Source: Zeugodacus cucurbitae
Taxonomy: Eukaryota; Arthropoda; Insecta; Diptera; Tephritidae
DNA: 64,000 bases
Assembly (NCBI RefSeq): GCF_028554725.1
Contig: NC_071671.1
Span: 13,019,501-13,083,500 of the forward strand
Direction of reading: 5' to 3'
The notes below the pieces were generated by a model. The model was not told the origin of the DNA and did not search any database. It was given only the letters and a program-made list of their open reading frames with translations. Both the position numbers and the translations under genes were made by a program. This document shows, in pieces, positions 35,580-46,599 of the stretch. Numbering within the stretch: the first letter of the stretch is position 1; each line of letters begins with the position of its first letter.

Positions 35580-36413
35580 TATTCTGAAGCCTTGAAAGTA
35601 CTTTTGTTCAAACCATCTTTAACTAACCCTTTCGCTTTAAACTGAGCGCTGCGATGGAAGTCAGGTGTGGTGTGTGAGGTATATGTAAATGAGTAACAAA
35701 TACACATCTATTGTATAGTATCTGTTTGCTCATGGATTTCACGGTATCTTTGCGCATTTAACGCCACTCAGAAGTGCACAAGAACGCAAAGGAATCAATC
35801 ACCTGGAAAATTCTTTGCATAGCTTAGCCGAAAACTTTTCACCGCTACTAACTTGCAACACAAAACCATTGCACTCCCCTCTCTACATACTCTACACTCA
35901 TTGTTGTTTTACAATAAACTGGCTTATTGTTGTTGTTGCTTTATATAACACATTTGTTTACCGGACGATTTAGTGCATACGCCAATTGCAACCGTGCGAC
36001 GTTTCGACTGTCTGTTTGTTGCATGTTTTGCATACACGCTCACACCTTGTGGCACCGAATGCAATGTAGTACTCGTAAAATGCACCAACACAGCGTGTGC
36101 ATTGATGTGTGAGCGCTTTGCCGTGTGAAAGAGGGGAGGAGAGAGTGAGACCCAGTGCGCAGTGTGTGTAAATGGTTGTTTGTAACTTGTTTTTTGTTGC
36201 TGTTTTTGTCAGTGCAAGTGCGCGTAAATTGCACTCAATTGCACATTTCCTCCCTTTTTGTTTGTGCAATTCTTATTGCAAGTGTTTCTAAAATTTTCAC
36301 ACTTTCGAATCGGTCAGTTAATAAACGAGTGTATTTCAGCTTTATGGTGTCAAGAAAATGGTAATCTTCAGAATTGTTAAACTTTTTTTTTTTTATTTGC
36401 TCTTTATTTACTT
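35580..36413. other. No gene seen
   Basis: A GC-richer stretch (about 35950-36240) with TG-rich sequence; ORFs on both strands are short and unrecognisable. Confidence 0.45.
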
Positions 36414-36479
36414 CTAGCAGACCCGGCCACACGTTTTTGTGGCTAAGGTATACATTAAATTAAGTTGGTCCAACCTTGG

Positions 36480-37240
36480 CTTCGGCGACGATATTGATTA
36501 CTCGAGGTTGATTTATGTTACGCAGCATGATGACAACTCACACTACTTTTAATTGCAAAGTGAGTGGATATAGTACAGGCAATTTTAAATAGTTTGGGAT
36601 AATTGACTACGTCATCCTGGTTTGTAGCTGTGTCAACTACCCTGGACCGAAATTCTAAATTGTCGCATTAAGATCACCGATATCCTTGTTTTTTACCACC
36701 AACATAGGTCATTCAATCAGTCATTTATGGTTATCATATCGAGGTTTCATGTCAGGAAAACTTCTCTTTCGAGTCAATGAAGTGACAAAAATCAGTTGGA
36801 AATGCTATTAATCCATCGAGGTGTCTACTGCCGACTGCTTCTACAATCGCAATTTGATATTGTTGCAAAAACACTCATATGTTAGTTTTTAATTGGCGAT
36901 TCTTTATGTGTCGCCACAAATTAAATGATTTTAGGCATGCGATTAGCCCGTCAGTAACAGTTGATCCAGGAATAATTGGAAGAGTCGGGCGTAAATCACC
37001 TGCTAACAGAATCCTGGCTCCACCAAAAACGTTCATCGACAATCAAGATCTTTTAAAGTCCTGTGCAGTACCTCCAGCGACTTCTTGAATATTTGGAAAA
37101 TCTTCGTTAAAGCGCTATTTTTTGGCGATTTTGCCGACTGGTGTTTCGTTCATTTGCAATTTAGGAGTAATTTCAAGGCCGAATGTGCCGTTTTTTTGCC
37201 TACTAACAGGTGCCAAGTTGCCCCTATTCCCGTTAAACTC
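36480..37240 (-). pseudogene. Helitron Pif1-like helicase relic (in Helitron B)
   Basis: Broken frames on the minus strand give recognisable pieces in helicase order. FGLEITPK..MNETPVGKIAK (37190-37100) comes first. FGGARILLAGDLRPTLPIIP (about 37040-36980) matches the Walker-B-downstream motif usually written LLAGDFRQTLPVIP. Next is IACLKSFNLWRHIKN..LKTN (36940-36880), then FPTDFCHFIDSKEK (36800), VVKNKDIGDLNATI (36700), VDTATNQDDVVNYP (36620) and IIMLRNINQPR (36530). These follow the C-terminal half of the Rep-helicase of Helitrons, which unwinds DNA during rolling-circle transposition. Many stops and frameshifts make it inactive, and the ATP-binding Walker A region and Rep domain are absent. 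Confidence 0.85.
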
Positions 37241-37429
37241 GGTGGCGAAAATGAGTGAAATTGGTTCGGGAATTACATCAGCCCTCATATACTATATATG
37301 ATGATTTTCTATTGGACTTGCCAAATATATAGGTCAAATTGTCTATCTATTTTAATAAAATTACATCAATAAATTGCGATAGTATGAAATATTCGGTTGG
37401 ATCCGAACTTCGCCTTTCCTTATTTGTTA
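37241..37429 (+). repeat. One end of the interspersed repeat family, inside Helitron B
   Basis: Reads ...GGCGAAAATGAGTGAAATTG ... AATAAATTGCGATAGTATGA then ATATTCGGTTGGATCCGAAC then TTCGCCTTTCCTTATTTGTTA, matching about 190 bp of one end of the 3062-4523 / 26386-27813 family in the orientation of 26386-27813. The corresponding, shorter piece in Helitron A is at 54796-54926. Confidence 0.85.
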
Positions 37430-37984
37430 CAACTTGTTTTGGGCTATCGACACAACCTTATACAGTTGAACAATAACAAAAATATTTTAACAAAGCAACA
37501 ATGATAACCTTCAAAATATTATTTTTTTTTTCTCTCTTTATATTTTTCTTGTCTTTTCTCATATTATTAGCTTCCTCGCAATTTTTCCATATTTACTCAC
37601 TTTTAATCTTTTTCTGGCTTTCCACGAATATTTCAAGACTAAAATTAGCCAGATCGGTTTGGCCGTTCTCGTTTTTTTGCGGCACAAACGAACAGCAATT
37701 CATTTTTATATTATATTATTATCAAGCGACAATTTTTTTAATTCCGCTCACGACCATTCAGTAAGGAGCCGACCAAGCTGATCTTAACCCCCCTCCAGTA
37801 CCTCCGTGACCTAGTGACGCCCACAACTCTACAACGCATAGTTAGCCGCCGAGCGTACATTTTTCAAAATTTTTAACTCGTGATATCTTTTGAATGGAAT
37901 ATCAGAATCTAATAATTCAAAAAGTTATATAAAGGTTTTGAAGCGATCTTAAATAATAAATCATTAATTTCGATAAGGATTAAT

Positions 37985-38439
37985 GTGTGTGTGATTGGCG
38001 TTGCAACCGTTTAGCCGGTTATAGCCGAATCGACGATAGTGCGCCACCTGTCTCTCTCCTTCGCAGTTCGGCGCCAGTTGGAGATCCCAAGTGTAACCAG
38101 GTCGCTCTCCACCTGGTCCCTCCAACGGAGTGGAGGCCTTCCCCTTCCTCGGCTTCCTCCGGCGGGTACTGCATCGAACACTTTCTGGGCTGGAGTGTTT
38201 TCGTCCATTCGGACAACATGACCTAGCCAGCGTAGCCGCTGTCTTTTTATTCGCTGAACTATGTCAATGTCGTCGTATAACTCGTACAGCTCATCGTTCC
38301 ATCGTCTGCGGTATTCGCCGTTGCCAATGTTCTGAGGACCATAAATCTTGCGCAAAATTTTCCTCTCGAAAACTCCTAGTGTCGTCTCATCTGATGTTGA
38401 CATCGTCCAAGCTTCTGCACCGTAAAGCAGGACGGGAAT
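37985..38439 (-). mobile_element. 5'-truncated RTE insertion in Helitron B, 13-bp target duplication (copy 2)
   Basis: GATAAGGATTAAT occurs at 37972-37984 and again at 38440-38452. Deleting one copy plus the insert restores the sequence colinear with Helitron A near 54390. The insert is the last roughly 455 bp of the RTE element on the minus strand: it opens with PVLLYGAEAWT and runs through RRRWNDELYELYDDIDIVQR, RLRWLGHVVRMDENTPAQK and NWRRTAKERDRWRT to a stop and the CCAATCACACACAC tail. The C-terminus is intact, unlike the 47.5-kb copy. The open frame 38496-38011 is chimeric: its first 20 or so residues come from the Helitron. Confidence 0.95.
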
Positions 38440-38772
38440 GATAAGGATTAATACTAAGGTACAAATAAAGAGCCTTTTCAAGTAGTGGTATTTCAATACA
38501 TTTTTTTATATAAAATCGTTTATTGTGACAAAACTATAATAGCTAGAGATATGATGTAGCGGTAATGATAAGTTCTACAAAATTGTAGTACATCACTTTG
38601 TTATATCTGCAATCGTTTTCGCAGCATTCTATTAAAGAAAGTTTTTTGGTATTTTTTTTTACATTATCGGAGTTTTGGTAAGGAACCCAATTTTTTTTTC
38701 AAACTAAATATAGCCTATGTCACTCAGGGATAGTATAGCTTTCCAACGGTGAAAGAATTTTTCAAATCGGTA

Positions 38773-39325
38773 CTAGCAGACCACTCCGACTTCGCACGGG
38801 TTTAAAGAAACATTCCAAAAGTTATAAGTTTTTACACACTTATACGACCTACAGTCTTTGGTGTCCGTTGTATTTCTCTCTGATTATGAATGCGTTGGGA
38901 ACGCTCAGAGTTCGACGTTCTAGAGTGAGCTTGTATATTTTTAATATTTTGTTCTTCAAGCCGTTGCACACGCTCCGTATTCGACTCTCAAGGGCGTACA
39001 TGGGAGGTTTTGAAATTTTGTTCTGCAAGCAGCTGCGAGCACTCGTTACTCGACTCTCTGGCACGAGATTGCGATGCGAAGAGAATATCTTGCAAGACGA
39101 TTTTCAGTTTCAGATTAAGATACTCCATCACGGAGCCTTTTTGATACCCTCACTTGGGAACTATTTCCAGAAAGTTGAGATCTAGCAATAAATATAGCCT
39201 ATGTTACTCGGGGTGAATCTAGCTTTCCAATGGTGAAAGAATTTATTAAATTGGCACAGAAGTTTTTGAGTTTATTCAAAAAAAACATACATACAAATCT
39301 TTCCTCTTTATAACAGTAGTACAGA
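38773..39325 (-). mobile_element. Helitron C, 553 bp, minus strand
   Basis: Read on the minus strand it starts TCTGTACTACTGTTATAAAG (at 39325, preceded by A) and ends GTGGTCTGCTAG (at 38773, followed by T), which fits Helitron insertion between A and T. The 5' part (AAATTCTTTCACCATTGGAA, GTAACATAGGCTATATTTAT) is clearly related to Helitron A. The middle contains about three diverged units of roughly 68 bp (CGTATTCGACTCTCAAGGGC-type) at 38900-39065. There are no helicase motifs, so it is non-autonomous. Its 3' end abuts Helitron B directly. Confidence 0.88.
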
Positions 39326-39951
39326 TGTAAAAGGTTTATAAGCGAAGGGTCGCGGTTAAAATAAACTAAAATTAATTTATTAATTGTATTGATTTTAAAA
39401 ACTACCCATTCTTCTCTGTAGAATATGGACATGTGTCCAAATACATTTTTATTCTGAGCTCTCCTCATATGAAATGACTACATGTAGTACAAAAATCAAT
39501 ATATAATGCTATTGGCAGAAAACAAATATGTATAAGAATAGTAGTTATAGGAATTTTATCAAGGTATTCCTGACTCAAAGTCTTCACATTTCGTAAAGCA
39601 TCGAACTGGTCACCTTTATCTTTTTAAACACTTCACTTCTTAATATTTTTTTATCTTTCAGGGGGTCTGAATTTCGTACAAATTTCGAAGGAATTAGCCT
39701 GGCGTACTTAAATCATGAAACTTTTGCTCATACTCGTAATATTTCCAGAGGTATCAACAGCGGATGTAGAACCCATTACAGATCTAATAGGGTTCTTAAA
39801 ACAGGGTCAGATTTCATTTGCCCAAAATTTGTACGATCCAACCTAAATTACGTGAGGAAAGATCCAAACTATATGCCTTGAGCAAGAAAGAGCAAAAAGG
39901 TATCCTAGAGTATCCCTAATACGCCATATTTTAATATCGCATTAGATGAGA
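39326..39951. other. No gene seen
   Basis: No supported gene or mobile element. A TTTATCTTTCAG acceptor-like string at about 39650-39661 is not followed by a convincing exon. Confidence 0.45.
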
Positions 39952-40151
39952 CTCAAGTCCCACATCATTCCCGTCCTACTTAGTGGTGCAGAAGCGTGGA
40001 CGATGTCAACATCCGATGAGACGGCACTAGGAGTTTTCGAGAGAAAGGTTTTGCGGAAGATTTATGGTCCTTAGAACATTGGCGACGGCGAATACCGCAG
40101 ACGATGGAATGATGAGCTGTATGTTTTATTGGACGACGTAGATATAGTTCA
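39952..40151 (+). pseudogene. Internal fragment of the RTE element (copy 3)
   Basis: About 200 bp match the segment from CATTCCCGTCCTACT to GATATAGTTCA of the RTE C-terminal region (GAEAWTMSTSDET, LGVFERKVLRKIYGP, then a stop in place of Q). Both ends are truncated, with no RTE 3' end and no target duplication visible. Confidence 0.9.
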
Positions 40152-40659
40152 TATATGTTTTGTCTTCGTTAGTATACATTTTCTCTTAATCGGCTCAACA
40201 ATAAGTTCGGCCATATCTCGAAAAATATAGCAGTGCAAGGTTTCTATCTTTCATGTAACTACTACAACAAGGGCTACCATATAAGTCATTTCCGAAATCC
40301 GGACAATAAATATTCAAGTGAAGTAAAGTAAAGTGAGTCCAAGTTTTAGACTTTACGGCATTATACAGCCTCTACAGGATCATGTCACAAAACTCAGGTC
40401 AGCTTGGAAATGCAACTGGGGAAAAGCGCTCTCTGAAGATATATAATAATGATATATTCCATATCAACAGGATTTGGTGACAAACTCAGTAAACATCAGG
40501 GCCAATTAAGAAGGGATTTCTTCCACGATGAATTGTTAAGCCAAGTAATGGGATTTTAAATAATATGTATTGGCGTCTGTATATAACTTTTAACCAATCG
40601 TTTTTTCTAAAGAAATATGAAGATTAACGATGACTTAACGTATAGGGTAGACGCGCAGG

Positions 40660-40930
40660 CAGAGATAACATGATGTTTGGAGTATTTGAGAAAAAGATGT
40701 CAATTAAGTTGGAATCAAGAGTTATACAGCTTTATGATGACAACAATTGTTCAGAGTTCGGAGAAATAAATATCGACTATATAGTCGGATATGACTTGTA
40801 GAATGAATGACTGTAGAAACTCCAGCACGGCAAGTATTGAATGGAAAAGAATGGTTGCAGAGGGATTGTGACGCCTCACCTGCGTTGGGAAAATAAAGTG
40901 GATAAAACGTAATTAGTGCTAATTAGTACC
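40660..40930 (+). pseudogene. Very degenerate RTE-type reverse transcriptase C-terminus
   Basis: Pieces FGVFEKK (40676), QLYDD (40729), ETPARQVLNG (about 40819) and PHLRWENKVDK (about 40878) appear in the order of the RTE C-terminal region but in different frames and with different wording from the 47.5-kb family. It is probably an older, related element. Recognition is by short motifs only. Confidence 0.5.
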
Positions 40931-42380
40931 AAGTGCGGATGGGAAAAACTTCCTATACGCTGTTGTGGACTCGCACAAAATGGTTTAAGTGTAAGAAAAT
41001 ACTGTCAATATTCTCTAAAATAGAAATAGTAATGTCCAAATGTTATTTAAAGCGCGTAGGCATATGTATATGATTTCATTTCATCGGAAAAGCTTCAAAT
41101 GAAATGACTTATAAATTGTATTTTTAAAATTCCGCCGTAACAAGCAAAATAGTTGAAATATTTTCAAAACTCATCAATATTTAATTTCGCACAAAAATGC
41201 TACAAAAGTGAGTCACCCAACAAAAAGAAAATTATAAAATATATTACAATGCACAACTAAAAGCGCACCTGCCAGAACCCATGAGTAAATTGAAAAAAGT
41301 ATAAATGAAATCACCTGCAAATCGTCAAAATAATTACACAAAAAGTGTTTTGTGTGGCCAACAAAATGGCGCAGCGTATAGCCAAGCGGAAATACAAATT
41401 TCATATTTGTTGTACAATTTTCAATTATGTACGATTTTTTTCGAATTTTATTTACTCGCTTTATGTAAAAGGTGGTGCCACGTAACGACGTCATCGGTGA
41501 ATAGCGCAGGAAAATATTTGCGACGCGCCAAATCAATTCACAAGAACGCAATTTTTGACGGGCTAAAAGTGCGGCGCTGAAACCCGAAATTATATAAATA
41601 ATAGAGCAACAAACACAAATGCTTTATGCAAATATAATTTTTTTTGTGTAATTTTATATGTGAGCGTTTGAATATTTGCGTTCGGAAAATATGCGAAAAT
41701 TCATGAAAAACTTTAGAAAGCCCGTTTTTCCACATGCAAATGTTGGCAAATTTTCAAGATTTTTATTGACATTTGCATTTTTGCAAATATTTTCTTGTTT
41801 TTCGCCATTCTTTTTTCTTTCCTTTCCGAAATATAACGCTTTAAAAGGCCAAGTATGCAGCGTTGCGAAAATAAATAAATGCGAAATAATGTATCCATTT
41901 GTATCAATGAATTTCTCGCGGCGAAATTTTCGGATTATTTATGTGAATTAATCACGTAGCTGTGCATAGATATGGCAAATAATTGCGTGACATGCCTGGG
42001 AATTTTTCAGAATTTTGTAATTTTCGTGATGCTTAGCATATGAGGCGTTTAATGTGACGGCTTTTCGGATGTATTAGAATTTTGGGAAAAAAATAGAAAC
42101 ATTTTAAATATTAATTGCAGACAATATACAATATAAAGACCTTAAAAACTTACCCAGATATGTATGAAAATATGAATGCAGGTATATAACAATTCATATG
42201 GTACACTAAACCTCTTTATATAGTTTGCCTTATTGTTGAAACCACTAACCGATCAAAAAAGATCTCGGCATTTTAGGGTGGTCATAATCTTCTCTATCTT
42301 GGTTTGATAGTTAATCAATAAGAGTCAGAATTTTGTGCGAGGCATTTTCATATACATATATCAGAAACAGAACTAAACTA
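40931..42380. other. No gene seen
   Basis: Ordinary non-coding DNA. ORFs at 41213-41580 and 41676-41951 on both strands carry no recognisable domain. Confidence 0.5.
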
Positions 42381-43253
42381 CATTCTGTCAAATGAGTACC
42401 CGGAAATTTGAAAAAAAAAAAACACAACCATCTTATCAATCATCTAAATTTATTATATCCCCTTCAAAATAGGCCCCTTCTGAGGCAAAACACTTCTTCT
42501 AACGAACAATCCAATCATCGAAACACTTTTTAAAGCTATATTCCGGGATGTTCTTCAGTTCTCGTTGCGAATTAGTTTTGATGCCTTCAATGCTCTCAGA
42601 ACGGGTTCCACGAAGTGGTAATTTGAGTTTTGGAAACAGGAAAAAGTCACACGAGGTCATATTTGGAGAGTACGGTGGTAGTCGATGATATTTATTGAAT
42701 TTTTGTTCAAAAACTCGTTCACAATGATCGCTTTGTGCGATTCACCTTTTGAAGAAAATGCAGATCTTTTGTCACCAATCACGCTGCGACTTTTCGCATA
42801 CCCAAAACATCAACCAAAATATGGCGAGCGGCCTCATGAGACATGTCCATTATTTGGGCTATCTTTCGCAAACTATAATGACGATGACAAGCACCATTTC
42901 CTTGCCGTCCTGAACGTGGCAAATCGTTCACTTCTACTCGCCCCTCTTTGGACTTTTACCAATTGTAAACCTAAGTTTTCGACATGGTTGAATCACCAAA
43001 TATTTTTTTTGGCACAAGAAATTTTGTTTGAAACACAAAATTTAACACAAACTCTTTGTTCAATATTTTTATCCATAGTAAAAATCGCAACGCACACATA
43101 AGGTTGGCTTGTTCCTAATGACGCCGTAAACAAACTAAATGACACATAGCAATAAAAATTGAAAGTTGTGCCAACCTGCGAAAACAAATTTTTGAAATAT
43201 TCTCAGCAGAAAAATTTAAAATGAGAATTTCCAGGTACTTATTTGACAGAATA
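42381..43253 (-). pseudogene. mariner-family element B with TIRs, TA duplication and broken transposase
   Basis: The ends (C/T)ATTCTGTCAAATRAGTACC are inverted repeats of about 27 bp, and TA flanks both sides (42379-42380 and 43254-43255). The minus strand encodes a transposase relic. Its N-terminus begins MDKNIEQRVCVKFCVSNK at 43076. A helix-turn-helix follows (LPRSGRQGN...LRKIAQIMDMSHEAARHIL at about 42930-42830), then KDLHFLQKVNR, then directly IIVNEFLNKN and the C-terminal FDDWI, CFASEGAYFEGDI (about 42500-42450). The middle of the catalytic domain, including the first two acidic residues, is missing. Length is 873 bp against about 1.3 kb for intact mariners. The plus-strand ORF at 42685-43101 is antisense to it. 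Confidence 0.92.
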
Positions 43254-43255
43254 TA

Positions 43256-44173
43256 TATGGGATATAATCACTTTCATAGGGTGGATAAACAAGTGAAATA
43301 GAAAGCTCATTACAAAGATTACTTTGTTTCCTTCAATTTAATTAAATCTAAAACATTTTATTTTATTACTTCACATATTTCTTAAATAATTTTTATTACT
43401 TCTTTTAATTCTCCAAACTCTCTTCAACATGTTGTTCTAATCTCACACTGATTTATTCGCACGCAAACATAAACTTTCATTTCCTTTAATTTTTTACCCG
43501 TATATTCTTATATCCAACTGTGTAAAAACGCCAAGCTACGTGGTTGAGAATTTAAAATTTCAACTGCTTAAATCCTATCGGAGAATTATGACTTTTGGCC
43601 ACTCTTTTGAGCAGCTTTTTTTACATTTCGCCTAAAAGCATCGCTAAGCTTCCGCATTGCGCGCTGCGGACATATAAAAAATCTATTTAATCCTCATCGT
43701 ATTTATGACATTTAAATACTTCTGTGGTGAGAAAATGGCAAAAAAGTGGACACCATAAAGCATGTGTGTTTCAATGACTGCAGTTGGAATTGTTATTCAA
43801 AGAGTGAACATCTCAGGTATATATGTATATGCTCTTACAACATACAACACTATAAAATAATCGGTTATGGATATATCGTTAAATATACTAAAAATCTTAG
43901 AAGAAAACGACAAATTGATTTCTGGTATTTTTCTAAAGAATTGAAGCTGAACGAAAGTAAGAGGTTCCCATAATAAGATATTTAAATTAACAATAAGTGA
44001 TCTATATCAAATTTCAAGAAATATATGCGGAGATTTGATGTGAAAATAAATAAAATTGATCAGAAATTTCAACAATATTCAATCCGTATATAATATTGTC
44101 CACAAAATTACCTTGTGATATGTTTCCAAGTCCCCAAGAAGGTGATCAGCCGTAGAACTTAGCTTAACCAACT
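43256..44173. other. No gene seen
   Basis: No supported gene or mobile element. Confidence 0.5.
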
Positions 44174-44640
44174 AGGTTAGGTTATTGGCTTCTTTCGACG
44201 CACTAGGCCTTTGGCAGACCCATTGTGATACCACCGGGACTGAGACACACAAACTATTATGTCCTCACTGAACCACTATGTGGTCTTGATAAAATTAAGT
44301 AATTAAAAGAGTCTGATGTGTACAACTTCCGCCACATCATCGAGGAAACTGCGTCGAATAGTTGCGATTCTTCTCTTATAAATAGCCTTACATCCGCATA
44401 GAAGGTGTTCAATAGACTCTTCTTTTTCTACTTCTTGGCAGCTTAAAGTATCCCCAGTCTGCTGGCGTGTCTCCCAATCAGACAGTGACCTGTTAACACT
44501 CCTACTAGGCTTCTTATGTCATTCCTTTTGAATTTCAATAGTCAGCATGTGCGGCTCTTATTCCACATAGGCCACGTTTGTCTGCTCGTTAAGTTCAACG
44601 AAACGTATTTTCTTCTTGTCTGATACGACAGTATCCCGTA
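44174..44640 (-). pseudogene. Third non-LTR retrotransposon C-terminal fragment
   Basis: The minus strand reads, with frameshifts, RNDIRSLVGVLTGHCLIGRH (about 44530-44470), a CQEVEKEESIEHLLCGCKA knuckle (about 44460-44390) and RRIATIRRSFLDDVAEV. The 3' end has AATAACCTAACCTAGTTGG (about 44170-44195). It belongs to the same broad RNase H class as 29862-30705 but is a different lineage. It is a dead 3' remnant; no RNase H signature can be read, so the 5' limit is uncertain. Confidence 0.8.
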
Positions 44641-46049
44641 GCTTCATATGTGACACCCCATATCGAACAAGACGAGACAAAAAACGCATGCTCGCTTGGT
44701 GTGAGTTAGACCAAAATATGTGTTTGTGTCTTATTAGTCAAAGACGTTTTTGACTAATCCGTTGAGGGTTGAGCCTAAGCAAGTCATTGATTGTTTCTAC
44801 CGAGACTCAGCTACATATATGTATCTACAGTCGATTTGTCGTTTAAATATAACAAATTACACTATGATATAATTTTTTCTGGCTTTACAAAGGAAATTTA
44901 AATGGGATCACCATCTAGGGGACTGCCATGGAACCCAACCTAACCTCACAAATAAAGGTGTGCGACTCTTGAACGGTGTTTGCAAATATTTCTAAACAGG
45001 TAAACCGAAGTAGATTCCTGACTGATTACATAGGCCACATATTACATTCACCTTTTAATGAACAAAAGTGTCGCTTTTTCTAGTAAGAACTGGTTCCATA
45101 TTACTATATGTAAACCAATCTAATACTAGGTCTCTTGTCAGGGTTAAAGTGAAGATAACAGTGTATAATATAATTATCATAACGTCTTCGATTCATCTCT
45201 TCTCTGTACGTTTTATTAGAGTTCCGCGCTCTCTTCAAACAAATTTACTCAGTTGAACTCGTCTTTCTTTTTGAATATGCCAGTCTATGTGATATATGGG
45301 AAATTGCTTGTTCGATTCGCCACTCCCCATATTTTCGTTTATCAAGGTGAGCTATTGTAATTACGACCTCTTATAAGTCATACCTGTCACAGTGTCGATT
45401 GAGAGATTACCAGAGAATATGATGCTGGAGTTGAATACCGATCAAGGCGTATAATTTTGATTCACATTCCTTCATAATCTTTAATATGCAATGCCAAATT
45501 CCTAAGGTTTTATATGACACTTTAAATGGACGCTCGATATTTACCACATTCATTTTCATTCACTTAAACACATGTTTTTTTTCTCATTCTATTCTCTCAA
45601 TAACCTTTCGGAACTTTTAGCGTAGGTCGTTAAAACGGAAACGGTCAATCAATTCATTCATTAAAACTCACCTAAATAATTTGTTTAACAATGAGATCAA
45701 TGAAATTGCCAAAGATTTACGCAAGCGATTAATATTTATTTGCCGTTAAAGTAAACGAAATAATTGTGAGAAAGGGAGCGTAAGGAGCAAGGAGGTGTGC
45801 AATAAAATACAAGACAGAATAAAAAAAAAAAAAAAAATAATAATGTATAACGGTATATACACGCATATATTTAAGAGTAGATTGTGAGAATTTAATTTAC
45901 GCCTTACCTTTTGCCGCTACAACAACGGCAATTTGCACAGCTAAATGCAGCAACAACAAACAACAACAATATTCCATTAGTGAGATTCGTGTGTGTGTAT
46001 GTTTTTGTGGTTTGGCAAGCAGCTTGTTGAGCGAACCGCTTGCTACGCG
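44641..46049. other. No gene seen
   Basis: A possible faint extension of the retrotransposon relic runs to about 44830, then featureless DNA and an A-run at about 45818-45837. Confidence 0.45.
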
Positions 46050-46551
46050 CAGCAACTTGTAAACAGCTCAATCAGAGGCGCGGCGCGGTGGCGGCACGCG
46101 ATGCCAGCGCGGCAGACAATAACAAATTGCCGCTAAGGAGAAAATAGACAGATAGCGAGATGGAAGCAACGCAAGACCGGCGAGGGGGAATACGGTGAAA
46201 ATGTAGAAAATTGGAATGCACGAAATGCTTTCCATCGCAGCGCTTGCTAGAGAACTAGCGTAAGTGGGAGACGCGGCGATGCACGCGGCAAGTGAAAATG
46301 CAGCGCGCTGCTGCTGCTGAAGCTGCAATAAATTTCGGACTTGAGCATTTTAAGAGCTAATTTATAGCTAACGTGGTGCGCAAACGACAGACAGATTGTG
46401 CCGAGCGAACGAAAGACGAGCTGAGAAAGCGTTGCGGATACGCGTCCGATGCGATTGCAGCTGGAGCCGGAAAACTAAGCGATGCACGGAAAATTTTGTT
46501 TGTAATTGCAATTACAATTTGGAGCAAAAATTTAATTGTTCAAAGCGCAAA
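46050..46551 (+). promoter_or_regulatory. Possible promoter / 5' leader of a host gene
   Basis: GC-rich sequence (GGCGCGGCGCGGTGGCGGCA near 46077) grades into AT-richer leader-like DNA (GGAGCAAAAATTTAATTGTT) before an ATG at 46552. No TATA box or initiator is decisive. The call rests on composition contrast and position. Confidence 0.25.
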
Positions 46552-46584
46552 ATGGTGGAGGAAAACGACGACGCGCCGGAGTGG
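46552..46584 (+). CDS. Candidate first coding exon (MVEENDDAPEW...)
   Basis: The ATG has a strong fly start context (GCAAAATGG) and opens MVEENDDAPEWVFIQRW. Possible donors follow at GAGTGG|GTATTC (after 33 nt, phase 0), CAGCG|GTGGGG and GGTGGG|GTATGA; the first is used for the end given here. The frame stays open upstream to 46396 and downstream to 46944, so the exon end is uncertain. I do not recognise the protein. The phase-0 donor would be compatible with the phase-0 exon at 63896, but nothing else links them. Confidence 0.28.
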
Positions 46585-46599
46585 GTATTCATCCAGCGG

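Larger units (their letters stand above)
36414..38772 (-). mobile_element. Helitron B, minus strand, 5' end replaced by Helitron C
   Basis: The minus-strand 3' end is at 36414: a hairpin stem GCCACA...TGTGGC, then CGGGTCTGCTAG, which is the canonical Helitron terminus (hairpin plus CTRR). It is colinear with Helitron A (54000-55384) over most of that element, including the AAAATTCTTTCACCGTTGGA region near its 5' side. It lacks the first roughly 77 bp of A; exactly there Helitron C begins. It keeps two segments missing from A: about 150 bp at 37470-37615 and about 380 bp of helicase sequence at 36880-37240. It is interrupted by an RTE insertion at 37985-38439. The base after CTAG is A, not the usual T. 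Confidence 0.85.

Noticed and set aside
38011..38496. 161-codon minus-strand ORF that looks like a reverse transcriptase-related protein with a hydrophobic N-terminus
   Set aside because: The first 20 or so residues are Helitron DNA read through; the rest is the C-terminus of a 5'-truncated RTE insertion.
39650..39720. TTTATCTTTCAG acceptor-like string
   Set aside because: The following sequence is not open in a convincing frame.
42685..43101. 138-codon plus-strand ORF
   Set aside because: It is antisense to the mariner transposase relic on the minus strand.
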